Shown one piece after another: positions 8,834 through 16,994 of a stretch of DNA of 64,000 bases (position 1 is the stretch's first letter; each line of letters starts with the position of its first letter). Position numbers and translations under genes: made by a program. The notes under the pieces were generated by a model that was not told where the DNA came from, searched no databases, and saw nothing but the letters and a program-made list of their open reading frames with translations. This DNA comes from Deltaproteobacteria bacterium (GTDB lineage: Bacteria > Myxococcota > Myxococcia > Myxococcales > 40CM-4-68-19): positions 1 to 64,000 of the forward strand of contig VBKI01000050.1 of assembly GCA_005879535.1 (NCBI GenBank), given 5' to 3'.

Positions 8834-10171
8834 CTAAGGCGTCCACGTCACCGCGGCGCGGAGCCCTCCGCTCCAGCGTGTCGAGCCGTTCACCAGATCG
8901 GCGTTGTCGATGCCCTCGCCGAAGAGCCCCGCCGAGACGACCAACGGCGCCACCGTCGCCTGCGCGTCGATCCCGAGCCGGCGTCGATGCTCGACGGGTC
9001 CCCTCGCGACCACGAACACGCCGCGCGCCTGGTCGGAACCGTAAGTGTCGCCGGAGAAGCGCAGCCACTCGAACCAGGGCGAGATCGTCAGCGCCGCATG
9101 CTCGAAGTCGGCGCGGATCCACAAAGACGTACCGTCCGGGCCCAGCGCGGAGCCCAGGGTGCGGCCGGCATTTGTCATCCCGGTGGTGAAGACGCCGTGC
9201 TCCTGCGAGACCCAGCCGGTGTGCTCCAGCTCGACGAAGAGCCGCCGCCAGGGGCCGAGCCGGATGGCGCGCAGCTCGATGCCCAGCAGGTGATCGGCGT
9301 CGTACTCGACGGAGTTCCAGAAGGCCTTGCGTGTGTCCTCGAAGGCAATCTCGTAGTACAGCCGCGCGCCTCGCAGCTCCGGAAGGCGGACGGAGAGATC
9401 GAACGAGAGCCGGTTGTTCTCCGCCGTCCCGGTCGGTGTCTCGTGGGTGCGGCCGAAGTGCTCGAGGATGAAACCAGTGAAGCCGCCGTAGTCGGGGGCG
9501 CCTTCGCCGCCCAGCATCAGCATCCGCGAGCCCCCCAGCTGAACGCGATCTCCGAAGTCGAGCTGGGCGCGGGCGCAGTCGAGCAGCGTCCCCCGGAAGG
9601 TCTGTGGCTGCCGCAGGCGGTCGAGGAAGTAGAGCAACGAGATGCGGACGTCCTTGGCGAAGGGGAGGGCGACGGGCTTGAGCTGCGCGCGAAATCCATC
9701 CTGAGGAGCGGCGTTGGTCGAGAGCATCAGCGCCGCACGGACCGAAGGACCCAGCACGAGCACGTCACGGCCGACCTGCAGCGCGAACGGGTCGGATTCG
9801 AACTTGAGGTACGCGCGGTCGACGATGAAGCCGCTGGCGTAATGGTCCGTCCCGGCGGAGACGCGAAGGCGAGTTGCCGCGGTGACCAGTCCGCCCCAGC
9901 CGGCCGCGGAGTCGAGCTCCAGCGCGGTTCCGACGCCGTCGCCGCAGGGACGGCCCTCCTGATAGTCGCAACTGAGTGCGATGCCGCCGGCGATCTGGCG
10001 CGGGCGCACCGGCAGCGAGTAAGGGCGGTCGTGCTCGTCGGCGGCCGAGAGTCGCAGCGTGAGGCGGTCGAGGGGCGCCAGCCACCAGCCCTCGTCGTCG
10101 GCGCCGGCCTCCGCCCCTGTCGCGATGGAGAGCGCCACCGCAGCGCCGGCAACGCAGCAAAGCTCGCGCAT
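8834..10171 (-). CDS. Outer-membrane beta-barrel protein, capsule-assembly Wzi-like
   Basis: 445 residues with a cleavable signal peptide (MRELCCVAGAAVALSIATG, AEA before the mature chain). The rest alternates polar and hydrophobic residues with many aromatic strand ends. It has features I associate with the Wzi family: a GRDVLVLGPSVRAALMLSTN segment, an LDRLRQ stretch following barrel strands, an acidic LFVELEHTGW strand late in the chain, and a length close to the ~450-480 usual for the family. Wzi proteins hold capsular polysaccharide at the surface, but no capsule or O-antigen export genes lie nearby, so another barrel function is possible. The stop codon is directly adjacent to that of the opposing E2 gene. 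Confidence 0.6.
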   Translation of the reverse strand: MRELCCVAGAAVALSIATGAEAGADDEGWWLAPLDRLTLRLSAADEHDRPYSLPVRPRQIAGGIALSCDYQEGRPCGDGVGTALELDSAAGWGGLVTAATRLRVSAGTDHYASGFIVDRAYLKFESDPFALQVGRDVLVLGPSVRAALMLSTNAAPQDGFRAQLKPVALPFAKDVRISLLYFLDRLRQPQTFRGTLLDCARAQLDFGDRVQLGGSRMLMLGGEGAPDYGGFTGFILEHFGRTHETPTGTAENNRLSFDLSVRLPELRGARLYYEIAFEDTRKAFWNSVEYDADHLLGIELRAIRLGPWRRLFVELEHTGWVSQEHGVFTTGMTNAGRTLGSALGPDGTSLWIRADFEHAALTISPWFEWLRFSGDTYGSDQARGVFVVARGPVEHRRRLGIDAQATVAPLVVSAGLFGEGIDNADLVNGSTRWSGGLRAAVTWTP

Positions 10172-10186
10172 GGGCGCAGGCGTCTA

Positions 10187-11938
10187 TCACACGGGCGATC
10201 GGCTCCACATCATCTTCAAGAACTGGTCCGCCGGGCGCGCGTTGATCACGCGATCGCGTTCCGTCCAGCCGCGCCGCGCGGTGCCCACGGCGTAGTGCAG
10301 GTTCTCCAGCTCCTTGGTCGAGTGCGCGTCCACCGACAGGCAGATCTTCGCCTTGTGCTTGCGGGCGACGCGCAACAGCTCGGCGCTGAAGTCCAGCCGG
10401 TGCGGAGTCCCGTTGCACTCGATGGTCACACCGCGCTCGGCAGCGATCGCGATCAGCTCTTCCCAGCGCGCCGGCATCGGATCGCGGTCGCCGAGGTAGC
10501 GGCCCGTCGGGTGCCCCCAGATGCCGCACTTGGGGTGCAGCAGCGCGCGGCGGATGCGCTCGGTCTGGCGCGCCTCGTCGAGCTTGAAGCGCTGGTGGAC
10601 CGAGCAGATCACCACGTCGAGCTTGTCGAGGATGTCCGGCGGCCAGTCGAGGGCGCCGTCCTCGAGGATATCCACCTCGCTGCCGCGGAGGATTTGGACC
10701 TGCGGCACCTTCTCCTGCACTTCGGCGATCTCGTCCCACTGGCGGCGGAGCCGCTCCACGTCGAGGCCGTTGGCGTAATGAGCGGCGCGGGTGTGGTCGG
10801 TGATGGTGATGAACTCGGCCCCCAGGGCGCCGGCGGCGCGGACCATCTCCTCGATGGTCGCCTTGCCGTCGGACCAGGTCGAGTGGCAGTGCACGAAGCC
10901 GCGGATGTCGGGCTGTGCGACGAGCTGCGGGAGCTCGCGCTTTGCCGCCAGCTCCAGCTCGCCCAGATCCTCGCGGAGCTCCGGCGGCACCGGCTGCAGC
11001 CCGAGCATTCCGTACAGCGCCTCTTCCGATTCCGGCTGCAGTGGGGCGCCGCCGTCCAGCCGCGCCAGCCCGTACTCGGAGATGCTCAGCCCCTTGTCGC
11101 GCGCGATCCCGCGCAGCTTGACGTGATGCTGCTTGCTTCCGGTGAAGTGGTGGAGGGCGGTGGCGAATTGCGCCTCGGTGACCACGCGCAGGTCTGCCTG
11201 CAGGCCGTCGCGCAGGCGCACGGAGCACTTGGTGCCGCCGCGCGCCAGTACTTCGGCGACGCCGGCAGCGTCCGCGAACGCCTGCATGACCGGCTCGACC
11301 GGGCCCTTGACCGCGGCGACCACGTCGACGTCGCCGTTGGTCTCGTTGTAGCGCCGGACGCTGCCCGCGATCTCGGCCCGGACCACGCCGAGCGCCCTGC
11401 GAACGCTCGCCACCAGTTGCTCCGCCAGTGGCCGCGTCTCCCACAGCGGCTTTCGCGCTGTCTGGCGGACGCGCACCTTGGCGATGCCTTCGAGGATGGC
11501 CTGCTCGGTCTTCTCGCCGAATCCCTTGAGCACCCGCACCCGCCCTGCGTGCGCGGCCTTCTCCAGGTCGTCGAGGTTCACCACGTCGAGCTCCCGGATC
11601 AGGATCGCCGCCTTGCGCGGCCCGAGGCCGGGAATCTGGACCAGGTCGAGCGCGCCGCGCGGGAAGTCCAGCCGCAGCTTCTCCAGATATTCGAGCTTGC
11701 CGGTGTTGACGAGCTCGGTGACCTTCTGATCGATGGCCTTGCCGACGCCTTCCAGCTCCGACAACGTGCCGGCCTTGACGCGCTCATAGAGCCCGCCGGA
11801 CGCGGCCGGGTCCGGCGGAAGCGTCTCGAAGGCGTCCGCGCCCATGTCGTAGGCGCGCACCTTGAAGGCATTCTCTCCCTTGAGCTGCAGGAGCTGCGAG
11901 ATCTCCCGCAGCACCGCCGCCACTTCACGCGGGGTCAT
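10187..11938 (-). CDS. polX: DNA polymerase X family protein with PHP domain
   Basis: About 583 residues, the usual size for bacterial PolX. N-terminal helix-hairpin-helix segments (LSELEGVGKAI; LVQIPGLGPRKAAIL; RVLKGFGEKTEQAIL) precede the nucleotidyltransferase core with GSVRRYNETNGDVDVV (two catalytic Asp) and a third Asp in LQADLRVV. The C-terminal PHP phosphoesterase domain has all metal-site motifs: HCHSTWSDG, FITITDHT, GSEVDI, ICSVH, IWGHPTGR and SVDAHS. Such enzymes fill short gaps in base-excision repair and proofread with the PHP domain. The ATG at 11938 (MTPREVAAVL) is preferred to a TTG nine bases upstream; neither has a clear ribosome-binding site. The gene is divergent from the SCP2-like gene, with a short shared promoter region. 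Confidence 0.93.
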   Translation of the reverse strand: MTPREVAAVLREISQLLQLKGENAFKVRAYDMGADAFETLPPDPAASGGLYERVKAGTLSELEGVGKAIDQKVTELVNTGKLEYLEKLRLDFPRGALDLVQIPGLGPRKAAILIRELDVVNLDDLEKAAHAGRVRVLKGFGEKTEQAILEGIAKVRVRQTARKPLWETRPLAEQLVASVRRALGVVRAEIAGSVRRYNETNGDVDVVAAVKGPVEPVMQAFADAAGVAEVLARGGTKCSVRLRDGLQADLRVVTEAQFATALHHFTGSKQHHVKLRGIARDKGLSISEYGLARLDGGAPLQPESEEALYGMLGLQPVPPELREDLGELELAAKRELPQLVAQPDIRGFVHCHSTWSDGKATIEEMVRAAGALGAEFITITDHTRAAHYANGLDVERLRRQWDEIAEVQEKVPQVQILRGSEVDILEDGALDWPPDILDKLDVVICSVHQRFKLDEARQTERIRRALLHPKCGIWGHPTGRYLGDRDPMPARWEELIAIAAERGVTIECNGTPHRLDFSAELLRVARKHKAKICLSVDAHSTKELENLHYAVGTARRGWTERDRVINARPADQFLKMMWSRSPV

Positions 11939-11977
11939 GTTGCGCAATCATAGCAGGGCGCATAGCTTGCGGCGGGC

Positions 11978-12463
11978 ATGGCGACCGAGCAGACCCCCGA
12001 GCCCTCGAACGTGATCTTGCAGCGTTTCTTCGAGACCAGCGAGTCCGCCCGCAAAGCCGCCACGCACCTGAGATCCGCCGCCGAAGTGGGCGTGCAGTTC
12101 ACCGACATCAAGGGCGATTTCCGCTTCACGCTGGTCGACGGCAAGCCGCGCTTTCTCGACGGCAAGGCAAAGGACCCGGACTTCGAGCTGACCATGGCGC
12201 CCGGCGCGGTCACGGCCATTGCGGCGCAGCCCAACGCCGACGTCGGCGAGCTCGGGATCCTGTTCTTCCAGCACATCGTCGCGCAGGACCCGCAGAGGAA
12301 GATCCGGGTGAAGCTGCACAGCGGGCTGATCAAGCTGACCATGCGCGGTTGGGTCGGCGTGATGATGTCGGGCGGGGGCAAGGTCCTCGGCTGGCTGGCG
12401 TCGAAAGGTCTCAAGGGTCCTTCCGCCATCGCGCACGCCGTCAGCAGGCTGAGGAAGGGCTGA
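11978..12463 (+). CDS. SCP2 sterol-carrier-like domain protein
   Basis: 161 residues. From about residue 35 it shows the SCP2 fold pattern: a beta-strand run GDFRFTLVDGKPRF, the charged turn DPDFELTMAPGAVTAI, and the helix GLIKLTMRGWVG near the C-terminus. SCP2 domains bind lipids or acyl chains in a hydrophobic tunnel; the ligand here is unknown. There is no signal peptide, so it is cytosolic. It is followed after seven bases by cutA, probably on the same transcript. A Lys/Gly-rich tail (KGLKGPS, RLRKG) follows the domain. Confidence 0.7.
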   Translation: MATEQTPEPSNVILQRFFETSESARKAATHLRSAAEVGVQFTDIKGDFRFTLVDGKPRFLDGKAKDPDFELTMAPGAVTAIAAQPNADVGELGILFFQHIVAQDPQRKIRVKLHSGLIKLTMRGWVGVMMSGGGKVLGWLASKGLKGPSAIAHAVSRLRKG

Positions 12464-12470
12464 CCGCGCG

Positions 12471-12788
12471 ATGACCGACGCCCTCCTCGTGCTCACGACG
12501 TTGCCCACCGCCGACGCGGCGGCGCAGTTCGCGAAGGCCGTCGTCGGCGAGAGGCTCGCCGCCTGCGCGAACATCCTGCCCGCGCTCCGATCGATCTATC
12601 GCTGGGAGGGCAAGATCCAGGACGAGAACGAAGTGCTCGTGCTGCTCAAAACGCAAAAGACCCATCTCGCCCGCCTGATGGCGCGCATCCTCGAGCTCCA
12701 CCCGTACGAGGTGCCCGAGGTGCTGGCGATTCCCGTGGAGCAGGGGCACGCCGCGTACCTGGACTGGATCGCTCGCGAGACGGCGTAG
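12471..12788 (+). CDS. cutA: Divalent-cation tolerance protein CutA
   Basis: 105 residues, the normal length for the trimeric CutA1 family. It shows the family hallmarks LTTLPTADAA at the N-terminus, ERLAACANILPALRSIYRWE, the EVLVLLKT strand and HPYEVPEVLAIP. CutA trimers bind divalent metals and resemble PII proteins; the physiological role is still debated. It starts seven bases after the SCP2-like gene and is convergent with the REC-kinase gene, whose stop lies ten bases beyond. Confidence 0.93.
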   Translation: MTDALLVLTTLPTADAAAQFAKAVVGERLAACANILPALRSIYRWEGKIQDENEVLVLLKTQKTHLARLMARILELHPYEVPEVLAIPVEQGHAAYLDWIARETA

Positions 12789-12798
12789 CGCCGGGAGC

Positions 12799-14019
12799 TC
12801 AGGCGCACGCAGGCAGCGTGACCGTGAACCGCGCGCCGTTTCCGGATTCCGAGTCGACGGAGATCGAGCCACCGTGGGACTCCACGATGTTCTTGCAGAT
12901 GCTCAGTCCGAGCCCGGTGCCTCGTCCATTCTGCTTGGTAGTCACGAACGCCTCGAAGAGGCGGTTCCGGACCGCAGGGTCGATGCCGGGCCCGCTGTCG
13001 GAAACTTCCAGGTGGACCTTCCCTCCGCGCTCCCAGGTCCGGACGCGCACCGTCCGCAGCGTCGAGCTTTCGACTGCGTCGGCTGCGTTGACGAGGAGGT
13101 TCAACAGCACCTGCGCGATCTCCGGTCCTCGGCAGAGTACCGCCGGAATTGCTGTCAGGTCGCGTTCGAGCTCGATGCGGGACTTGAACCGATGCCTGAG
13201 CAAGGAAACGGCTGAGAGTACGCCTTGGTTGAGGTCGTACGGCGCAGGGTCCGGGGCGTCGCCCACGGCGCGCTTCATTCCCTCGATCACGGACCGCATC
13301 TGCATGCCTGCGGCGCCGATCGATGCGAGGATCTCGTTGAGGTCATCCGAATTGCGCTCCTGCATGCGGCCCGTCAGAACCGTGAGCTTCTCGAGCGCCT
13401 CCGCCGGGAATCCGGCCTCGACCGCCTGCGCACAGGCGCGAAACAGCTCGCGCAGGCGAACCACCTCTTCCCCCAGCCATTGCGCGTTCATCAACAGTGG
13501 CGTCGCCGCGTTTGCGAGCTCGTGACCGACGCCGGCGGACAACCGGCCGATCGTAGCGAGCCGCTCGGCGCGGACGAGCTCGTCGAATTGGGCGCTGAGC
13601 TTTGCCGCCATGCTTTCGTGCGCGTCCGCCAGCCGTTTGGCCTCGACGGCGCGCCGGACGCTCACGCGCATGTCATCCAGATCCCAGGGCTTGAGAACAA
13701 AGCGATAGACGAGGCCGTCGTTGATCGCGCGGAGCGCGACCTCCATCTCGGGGTAGGCGGTGAGCAGGATGCGGTGCGCCCGCGGCCTGCGCTCCCGGAC
13801 GCGGCCGAGAAAGGCGAGCCCGTCCATCTCGGGCATCCGCTGGTCGGTGATGATGAGGTCGAGCTCCTGCCGGTCGGCGATCTCGAGGCCCCTGATCGGC
13901 GAGGTCGTCACGCGGACGTCCATGTCCGCTTCTGCCGCGAACGTGCGCTCGATCAGATTCAGCGCGAGCGGCTCGTCGTCGACCACCAGCAGGCTGTAGG
14001 CGGTCCCCTTGGAGCCCAC
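12799..14019 (-). CDS. Receiver-histidine kinase fusion (REC at the N-terminus)
   Basis: 406 residues, no membrane segment. Residues 8-125 form a receiver domain: acidic pair D14-D15, phospho-acceptor D59 in IITDQRMPEMDG, and K110 in VLKPWD. A coiled linker leads to the dimerisation helix, with H166 in GVGHELANAATPL as the probable phospho-His; this is the HELxNxxxPL form rather than HExRTPL. The ATPase domain has the N box (LLVNAADAVE), DSGPGIDP and GRGTGLGLSI. With the receiver in front of the kinase, the protein probably takes phosphate or a conformational signal from a separate kinase and relays it onward, as in several myxobacterial systems. No response regulator adjoins it. Confidence 0.9.
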   Translation of the reverse strand: MGSKGTAYSLLVVDDEPLALNLIERTFAAEADMDVRVTTSPIRGLEIADRQELDLIITDQRMPEMDGLAFLGRVRERRPRAHRILLTAYPEMEVALRAINDGLVYRFVLKPWDLDDMRVSVRRAVEAKRLADAHESMAAKLSAQFDELVRAERLATIGRLSAGVGHELANAATPLLMNAQWLGEEVVRLRELFRACAQAVEAGFPAEALEKLTVLTGRMQERNSDDLNEILASIGAAGMQMRSVIEGMKRAVGDAPDPAPYDLNQGVLSAVSLLRHRFKSRIELERDLTAIPAVLCRGPEIAQVLLNLLVNAADAVESSTLRTVRVRTWERGGKVHLEVSDSGPGIDPAVRNRLFEAFVTTKQNGRGTGLGLSICKNIVESHGGSISVDSESGNGARFTVTLPACA

Positions 14020-14133
14020 GATTCAATGGCTTACCAGCCGTGGACAGTAGGTTGGGACGGGCGGGAGTGATGCCGTAGGCCGGGGATGCGTACCCGGCCA
14101 CACACATCCGTTGCGGAGAGCACAATCGCCGAC

Positions 14134-14436
14134 TCACTTCTTGAACAGCGCATCCAGTGCCGAGAGGGCCTTGGCGCGCGGGTCTTCTTCTTTGGCGGCG
14201 CGTTCGCCCTTCTTGAACACGAAAAGCTCGCAGGCGTTCGCGCGCTCCTTGTCGCTGGGCGGCTCGGCCTGCGGCTCGCGGCAGCCGTAGCGCATCGACG
14301 CGTCGTAGGCGTGGCAGTTGAAGCAGCAATGCAATGGCGCGCGGCAATGCGGGCAATCGTCCCGCCGCCCCGCGGCGCCGCTGACGCCGAGGTCCACTTC
14401 CTTGCGGCAGGCGTGGCAGACGTGCATGCGTCTCAT
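14134..14436 (-). CDS. Small cysteine-rich (zinc-ribbon-like) protein
   Basis: 100 residues. Cysteines are arranged in pairs: C-H-A-C near residue 7-10, C-P-H-C at about 28-31, C-C-F-N-C at about 37-41, and single Cys in RYGCREP and NACELF. This suggests two zinc sites. The C-terminal third is charged (FKKGERAAKEEDPRAKAL). A second in-frame ATG at 14427 (MHVCHAC) is equally likely as the start. The gene is divergent from the Ser/Thr kinase with only 34 bases between starts, so they share a control region. Function unknown; a nucleic-acid or protein adaptor role would be a guess. Confidence 0.65.
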   Translation of the reverse strand: MRRMHVCHACRKEVDLGVSGAAGRRDDCPHCRAPLHCCFNCHAYDASMRYGCREPQAEPPSDKERANACELFVFKKGERAAKEEDPRAKALSALDALFKK

Positions 14437-14470
14437 CTTGCCCGTTCCGACGCAGTGGCGCTACGCTGCA

Positions 14471-16441
14471 ATGCCCTCGGTCATGCGCCATCCCATCCGG
14501 TTCGGGAAATACCTCCTCCTCGAGCGCATTGCCGTCGGCGGCATGGCGGAGGTGTTCGTCGCCAAAGCCTTCGGCGCGGAAGGGTTCCAGCGGCTCCTGG
14601 CCATCAAGAAGATCCTCCCTACCATGGGCGAGGACGCCGAGTTCATCCGCATGTTCGTGGACGAGGCGCGCCTGGCGGTCCAGCTCGCGCACGCGAACAT
14701 CGTCCAGGTGCTCGAGCTGGGAAAGCACGACGAGAGCCTCTACATCGCCATGGAGTACATCTCCGGGCGCGATCTGCGGCAGCTCATGGAGCGCTTTCGC
14801 AAGCGGCAGCAGCCGATGCCGCTGCCGCAGGCCTGCCTGATCGTCGGGGAGGTCTGCGAGGCGCTCGACCACGCGCACCGCAAGCGCGACGCGCAGGGAC
14901 GGGCGCTGGGCATCGTGCACCGCGACGTCTCCCCCCAGAACGTGCTGGTCAGCTTCGACGGGGAAGTGAAGCTGATCGACTTCGGCATCGCCAAGGCGGA
15001 GAGCCGCCTGCAGAAGAAGACGCAGGCCGGCATTCTCAAGGGGAAGTTCAGCTACATGTCGCCGGAGCAGGTGAAGGGCTCCGCGCTGGATGGCCGCAGC
15101 GACGTGTTCGCCTGCGGCATCCTGCTCTGGGAGCTTGTCTGCGGCGAGAAGCTCTTCGTCGGCGACTCGGACTACGCGGTGCTGGAGAAGGTGCGCCTCG
15201 GCGCGATTCCGCCGCCGCGCTCACGCAATCCGGAGTGCCCGGAAGCGCTGGAGAAGGCCATCCTCCGCGCGATGGCGAACGATCCGGCGCGGCGGTACCA
15301 GACGGCATCCGAGCTGCACGACGATCTGATGCGCTTCACCGTGGGGCGGGGAGGAGTGTTCGGCGCGCGCCAGCTCGCCGCCTGGATCCGCGAGGAGTTC
15401 AAGGCGGAATTCGAGAGCGAGCAGCAGAGGCTGCGGACCTGGCTCGCCGCCGGGGCTGCCGAGGACCGCGATCCGGCACGGGCACGGGCCGCGCCCGGCA
15501 ACAGCTTGCCCGCCGTGATCGTCGCCGACCTGACGCAGACGCCGCGCGCGCCGGTCCCCGGCGATCCGCACGAGCTGCCGACCATCCAGATCGACGACGT
15601 CGCCCTGGCGGCCGCGGAGAAGAGCCGATTCGACGTCTCTGCGGACCGCACCGCGGCGCCGCGGACGATGCGTGCCGGAGCTCTGTCGAAGCCGCTGCGC
15701 GAGGAGCGGAACCGGACGAACCGGGCGCGGCGTCTCGCCCGCTACGTCGCCGCGCCAGCCGTGCTCGGGATCGTCGCCCTGGCGTACTCGCTGGCCCGCC
15801 GGGAGCCTCCGCCGGCGAAGGTGATCGTAACGCCCAGCCCGCCGGTGGCGGCCGATCTGGTCATCGACGGGCGCCCGTCGGGCCAGCTGCCGCCATTCGT
15901 GCACACGCTCGCGCCGGGAAAGCATCGCATCGAGCTGCGCGCGGAGGGATACAAGCCGTTCTCCGCGACGGTGGACGTCAAGGCAGGCGCGATGCCGATC
16001 GAGCTCACCGCGAAGCTCGAGGCGGATCACCCCTTGCAAGTCGAGGGCGTCGTGCTCGCGCCGTCGCGTTTGCCGCCGCCGCCGGCTGTCGCGCCGCCTC
16101 CGCCGCGCAAGCCGCAGGCGGCCCGCAAGCCAATGCGCGCTCCGGACAACGTTGCGCCGGTGGAGCAGCTCCTCCGCGCGGAGGGGCCGCCCATCGCGGC
16201 GGCAACGCCGGTCGCTCCCGGTACCATCGGCTACCTGGTCGTCCAGTCCAAGCCGGCGGCGCGGCTCACCATCGACGGACGCGACACCGGCCGCTGGACG
16301 CCGGTCCCGGCCGCGAACCCGATCGTGCTGCCCGCCGGATCGCACACCGTCGTTTTCGAGAGCGCAGACGGGCGGCGCCACGAGGAGAGGGTGGAGATCG
16401 AGGCGGGGAAGACGGCGCGGTTCGTCCGCGCGCTCCCCTAG
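14471..16441 (+). CDS. Membrane Ser/Thr protein kinase with C-terminal PEGA domains
   Basis: About 656 residues from the ATG at 14471 (MPSVMRHPIRFGKYLLLERI); longer readings have no kinase sequence. The Hanks-type domain covers residues ~12-280: glycine loop IAVGGMAEVF, ATP-binding K46 in LAIKK, catalytic loop GIVHRDVSPQN, DFG in LIDFGIAK, and SYMSPEQ in the activation segment, so it should be active. An acidic/Pro linker follows, then one membrane helix near residues 426-446 (VAAPAVLGIVALAYSLA). Two extracytoplasmic PEGA-type repeats follow (about 455-510 and 585-656, LVIDGRPSGQLPPF and LTIDGRDTGRWTP), separated by a Pro/Ala-rich stretch. This layout is typical of myxobacterial sensor kinases. 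The stop overlaps that of the opposing GNAT gene within CTAG. Confidence 0.93.
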   Translation: MPSVMRHPIRFGKYLLLERIAVGGMAEVFVAKAFGAEGFQRLLAIKKILPTMGEDAEFIRMFVDEARLAVQLAHANIVQVLELGKHDESLYIAMEYISGRDLRQLMERFRKRQQPMPLPQACLIVGEVCEALDHAHRKRDAQGRALGIVHRDVSPQNVLVSFDGEVKLIDFGIAKAESRLQKKTQAGILKGKFSYMSPEQVKGSALDGRSDVFACGILLWELVCGEKLFVGDSDYAVLEKVRLGAIPPPRSRNPECPEALEKAILRAMANDPARRYQTASELHDDLMRFTVGRGGVFGARQLAAWIREEFKAEFESEQQRLRTWLAAGAAEDRDPARARAAPGNSLPAVIVADLTQTPRAPVPGDPHELPTIQIDDVALAAAEKSRFDVSADRTAAPRTMRAGALSKPLREERNRTNRARRLARYVAAPAVLGIVALAYSLARREPPPAKVIVTPSPPVAADLVIDGRPSGQLPPFVHTLAPGKHRIELRAEGYKPFSATVDVKAGAMPIELTAKLEADHPLQVEGVVLAPSRLPPPPAVAPPPPRKPQAARKPMRAPDNVAPVEQLLRAEGPPIAAATPVAPGTIGYLVVQSKPAARLTIDGRDTGRWTPVPAANPIVLPAGSHTVVFESADGRRHEERVEIEAGKTARFVRALP

Positions 16442-16983
16442 CTGATCCCACGAACGTAGAGGTCGCGGCCGTTGTTGACGAACCCGTAGCTCTCGAAGAA
16501 CGCGTGCCGCTCGTCGCGCGCCTCGGGAAGCATCATCTCCACGCGCTTGCACGCGAGCGCCTCGCTGCGGCGCAGCGCCTGCGTCAGCAAGTCGTGCCCG
16601 ATGCCCTTGTGCCGGTGCTCGGCGGCGACCACGAAGAGATCGATCGACGCCACTCTTCCGCCGACGCGGAGCTGCGGTCGGTGCGACATCGTGATCATCG
16701 CCAGGATGCGCGTGTACGAGAGGGCGTCGTGCGCGACGAAGCTCTCGAGCTCCGGATGCTGGACGACCCAGGAAAGCACCGCTTCCTGGTCCTGCGCCGG
16801 CACCACCCAGCCGTCGGCGGCGAGCAGCTTGAAGGCTGCTTCGCGATCGCCGCGCTTCAGCGGCCGGATGCGCCACTCGTTGCTCGTCGACGGCGGCGGG
16901 CCGCTCGAGCGCGAAGGGCTGCCGACCGGAGAGGGGTTGCTGATCGAAGAGCGGGCGCTGACCGCCGGCGGAAAAGTGGCCAC
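16438..16983 (-). CDS. GNAT family N-acetyltransferase
   Basis: 181 residues from a GTG start. The first ~35 residues are Ser/Pro-rich and outside the fold; the domain begins at NEWRIRPLKRGD. Its acetyl-CoA site is the strand-loop-helix FVVAAEHRHKGIGHDLL (R/Q-x-x-G-x-G/A type), followed by a helix and the late strand FFESYGFVNNG common to GNATs. The substrate cannot be predicted. The N-terminal extension may be artefactual, because no better start is present between it and the domain. It lies 11 bases downstream of the triple-DsbA gene's stop and is oriented alike, but has its own promoter space only inside its upstream neighbour. Confidence 0.8.
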   Translation of the reverse strand: MATFPPAVSARSSISNPSPVGSPSRSSGPPPSTSNEWRIRPLKRGDREAAFKLLAADGWVVPAQDQEAVLSWVVQHPELESFVAHDALSYTRILAMITMSHRPQLRVGGRVASIDLFVVAAEHRHKGIGHDLLTQALRRSEALACKRVEMMLPEARDERHAFFESYGFVNNGRDLYVRGIS

Positions 16984-16994
16984 GGAAGCGCAGG

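Noticed and set aside
8987-11953. 988-residue plus-strand open frame opposite the Wzi-like and polX genes
   Set aside because: Spans two unrelated minus-strand genes and lacks protein-like patterning.
14437-14470. Divergent promoter pair between the zinc-ribbon and kinase genes
   Set aside because: The gap is only 34 bases and no convincing -35/-10 boxes could be read; promoters may lie inside the genes.
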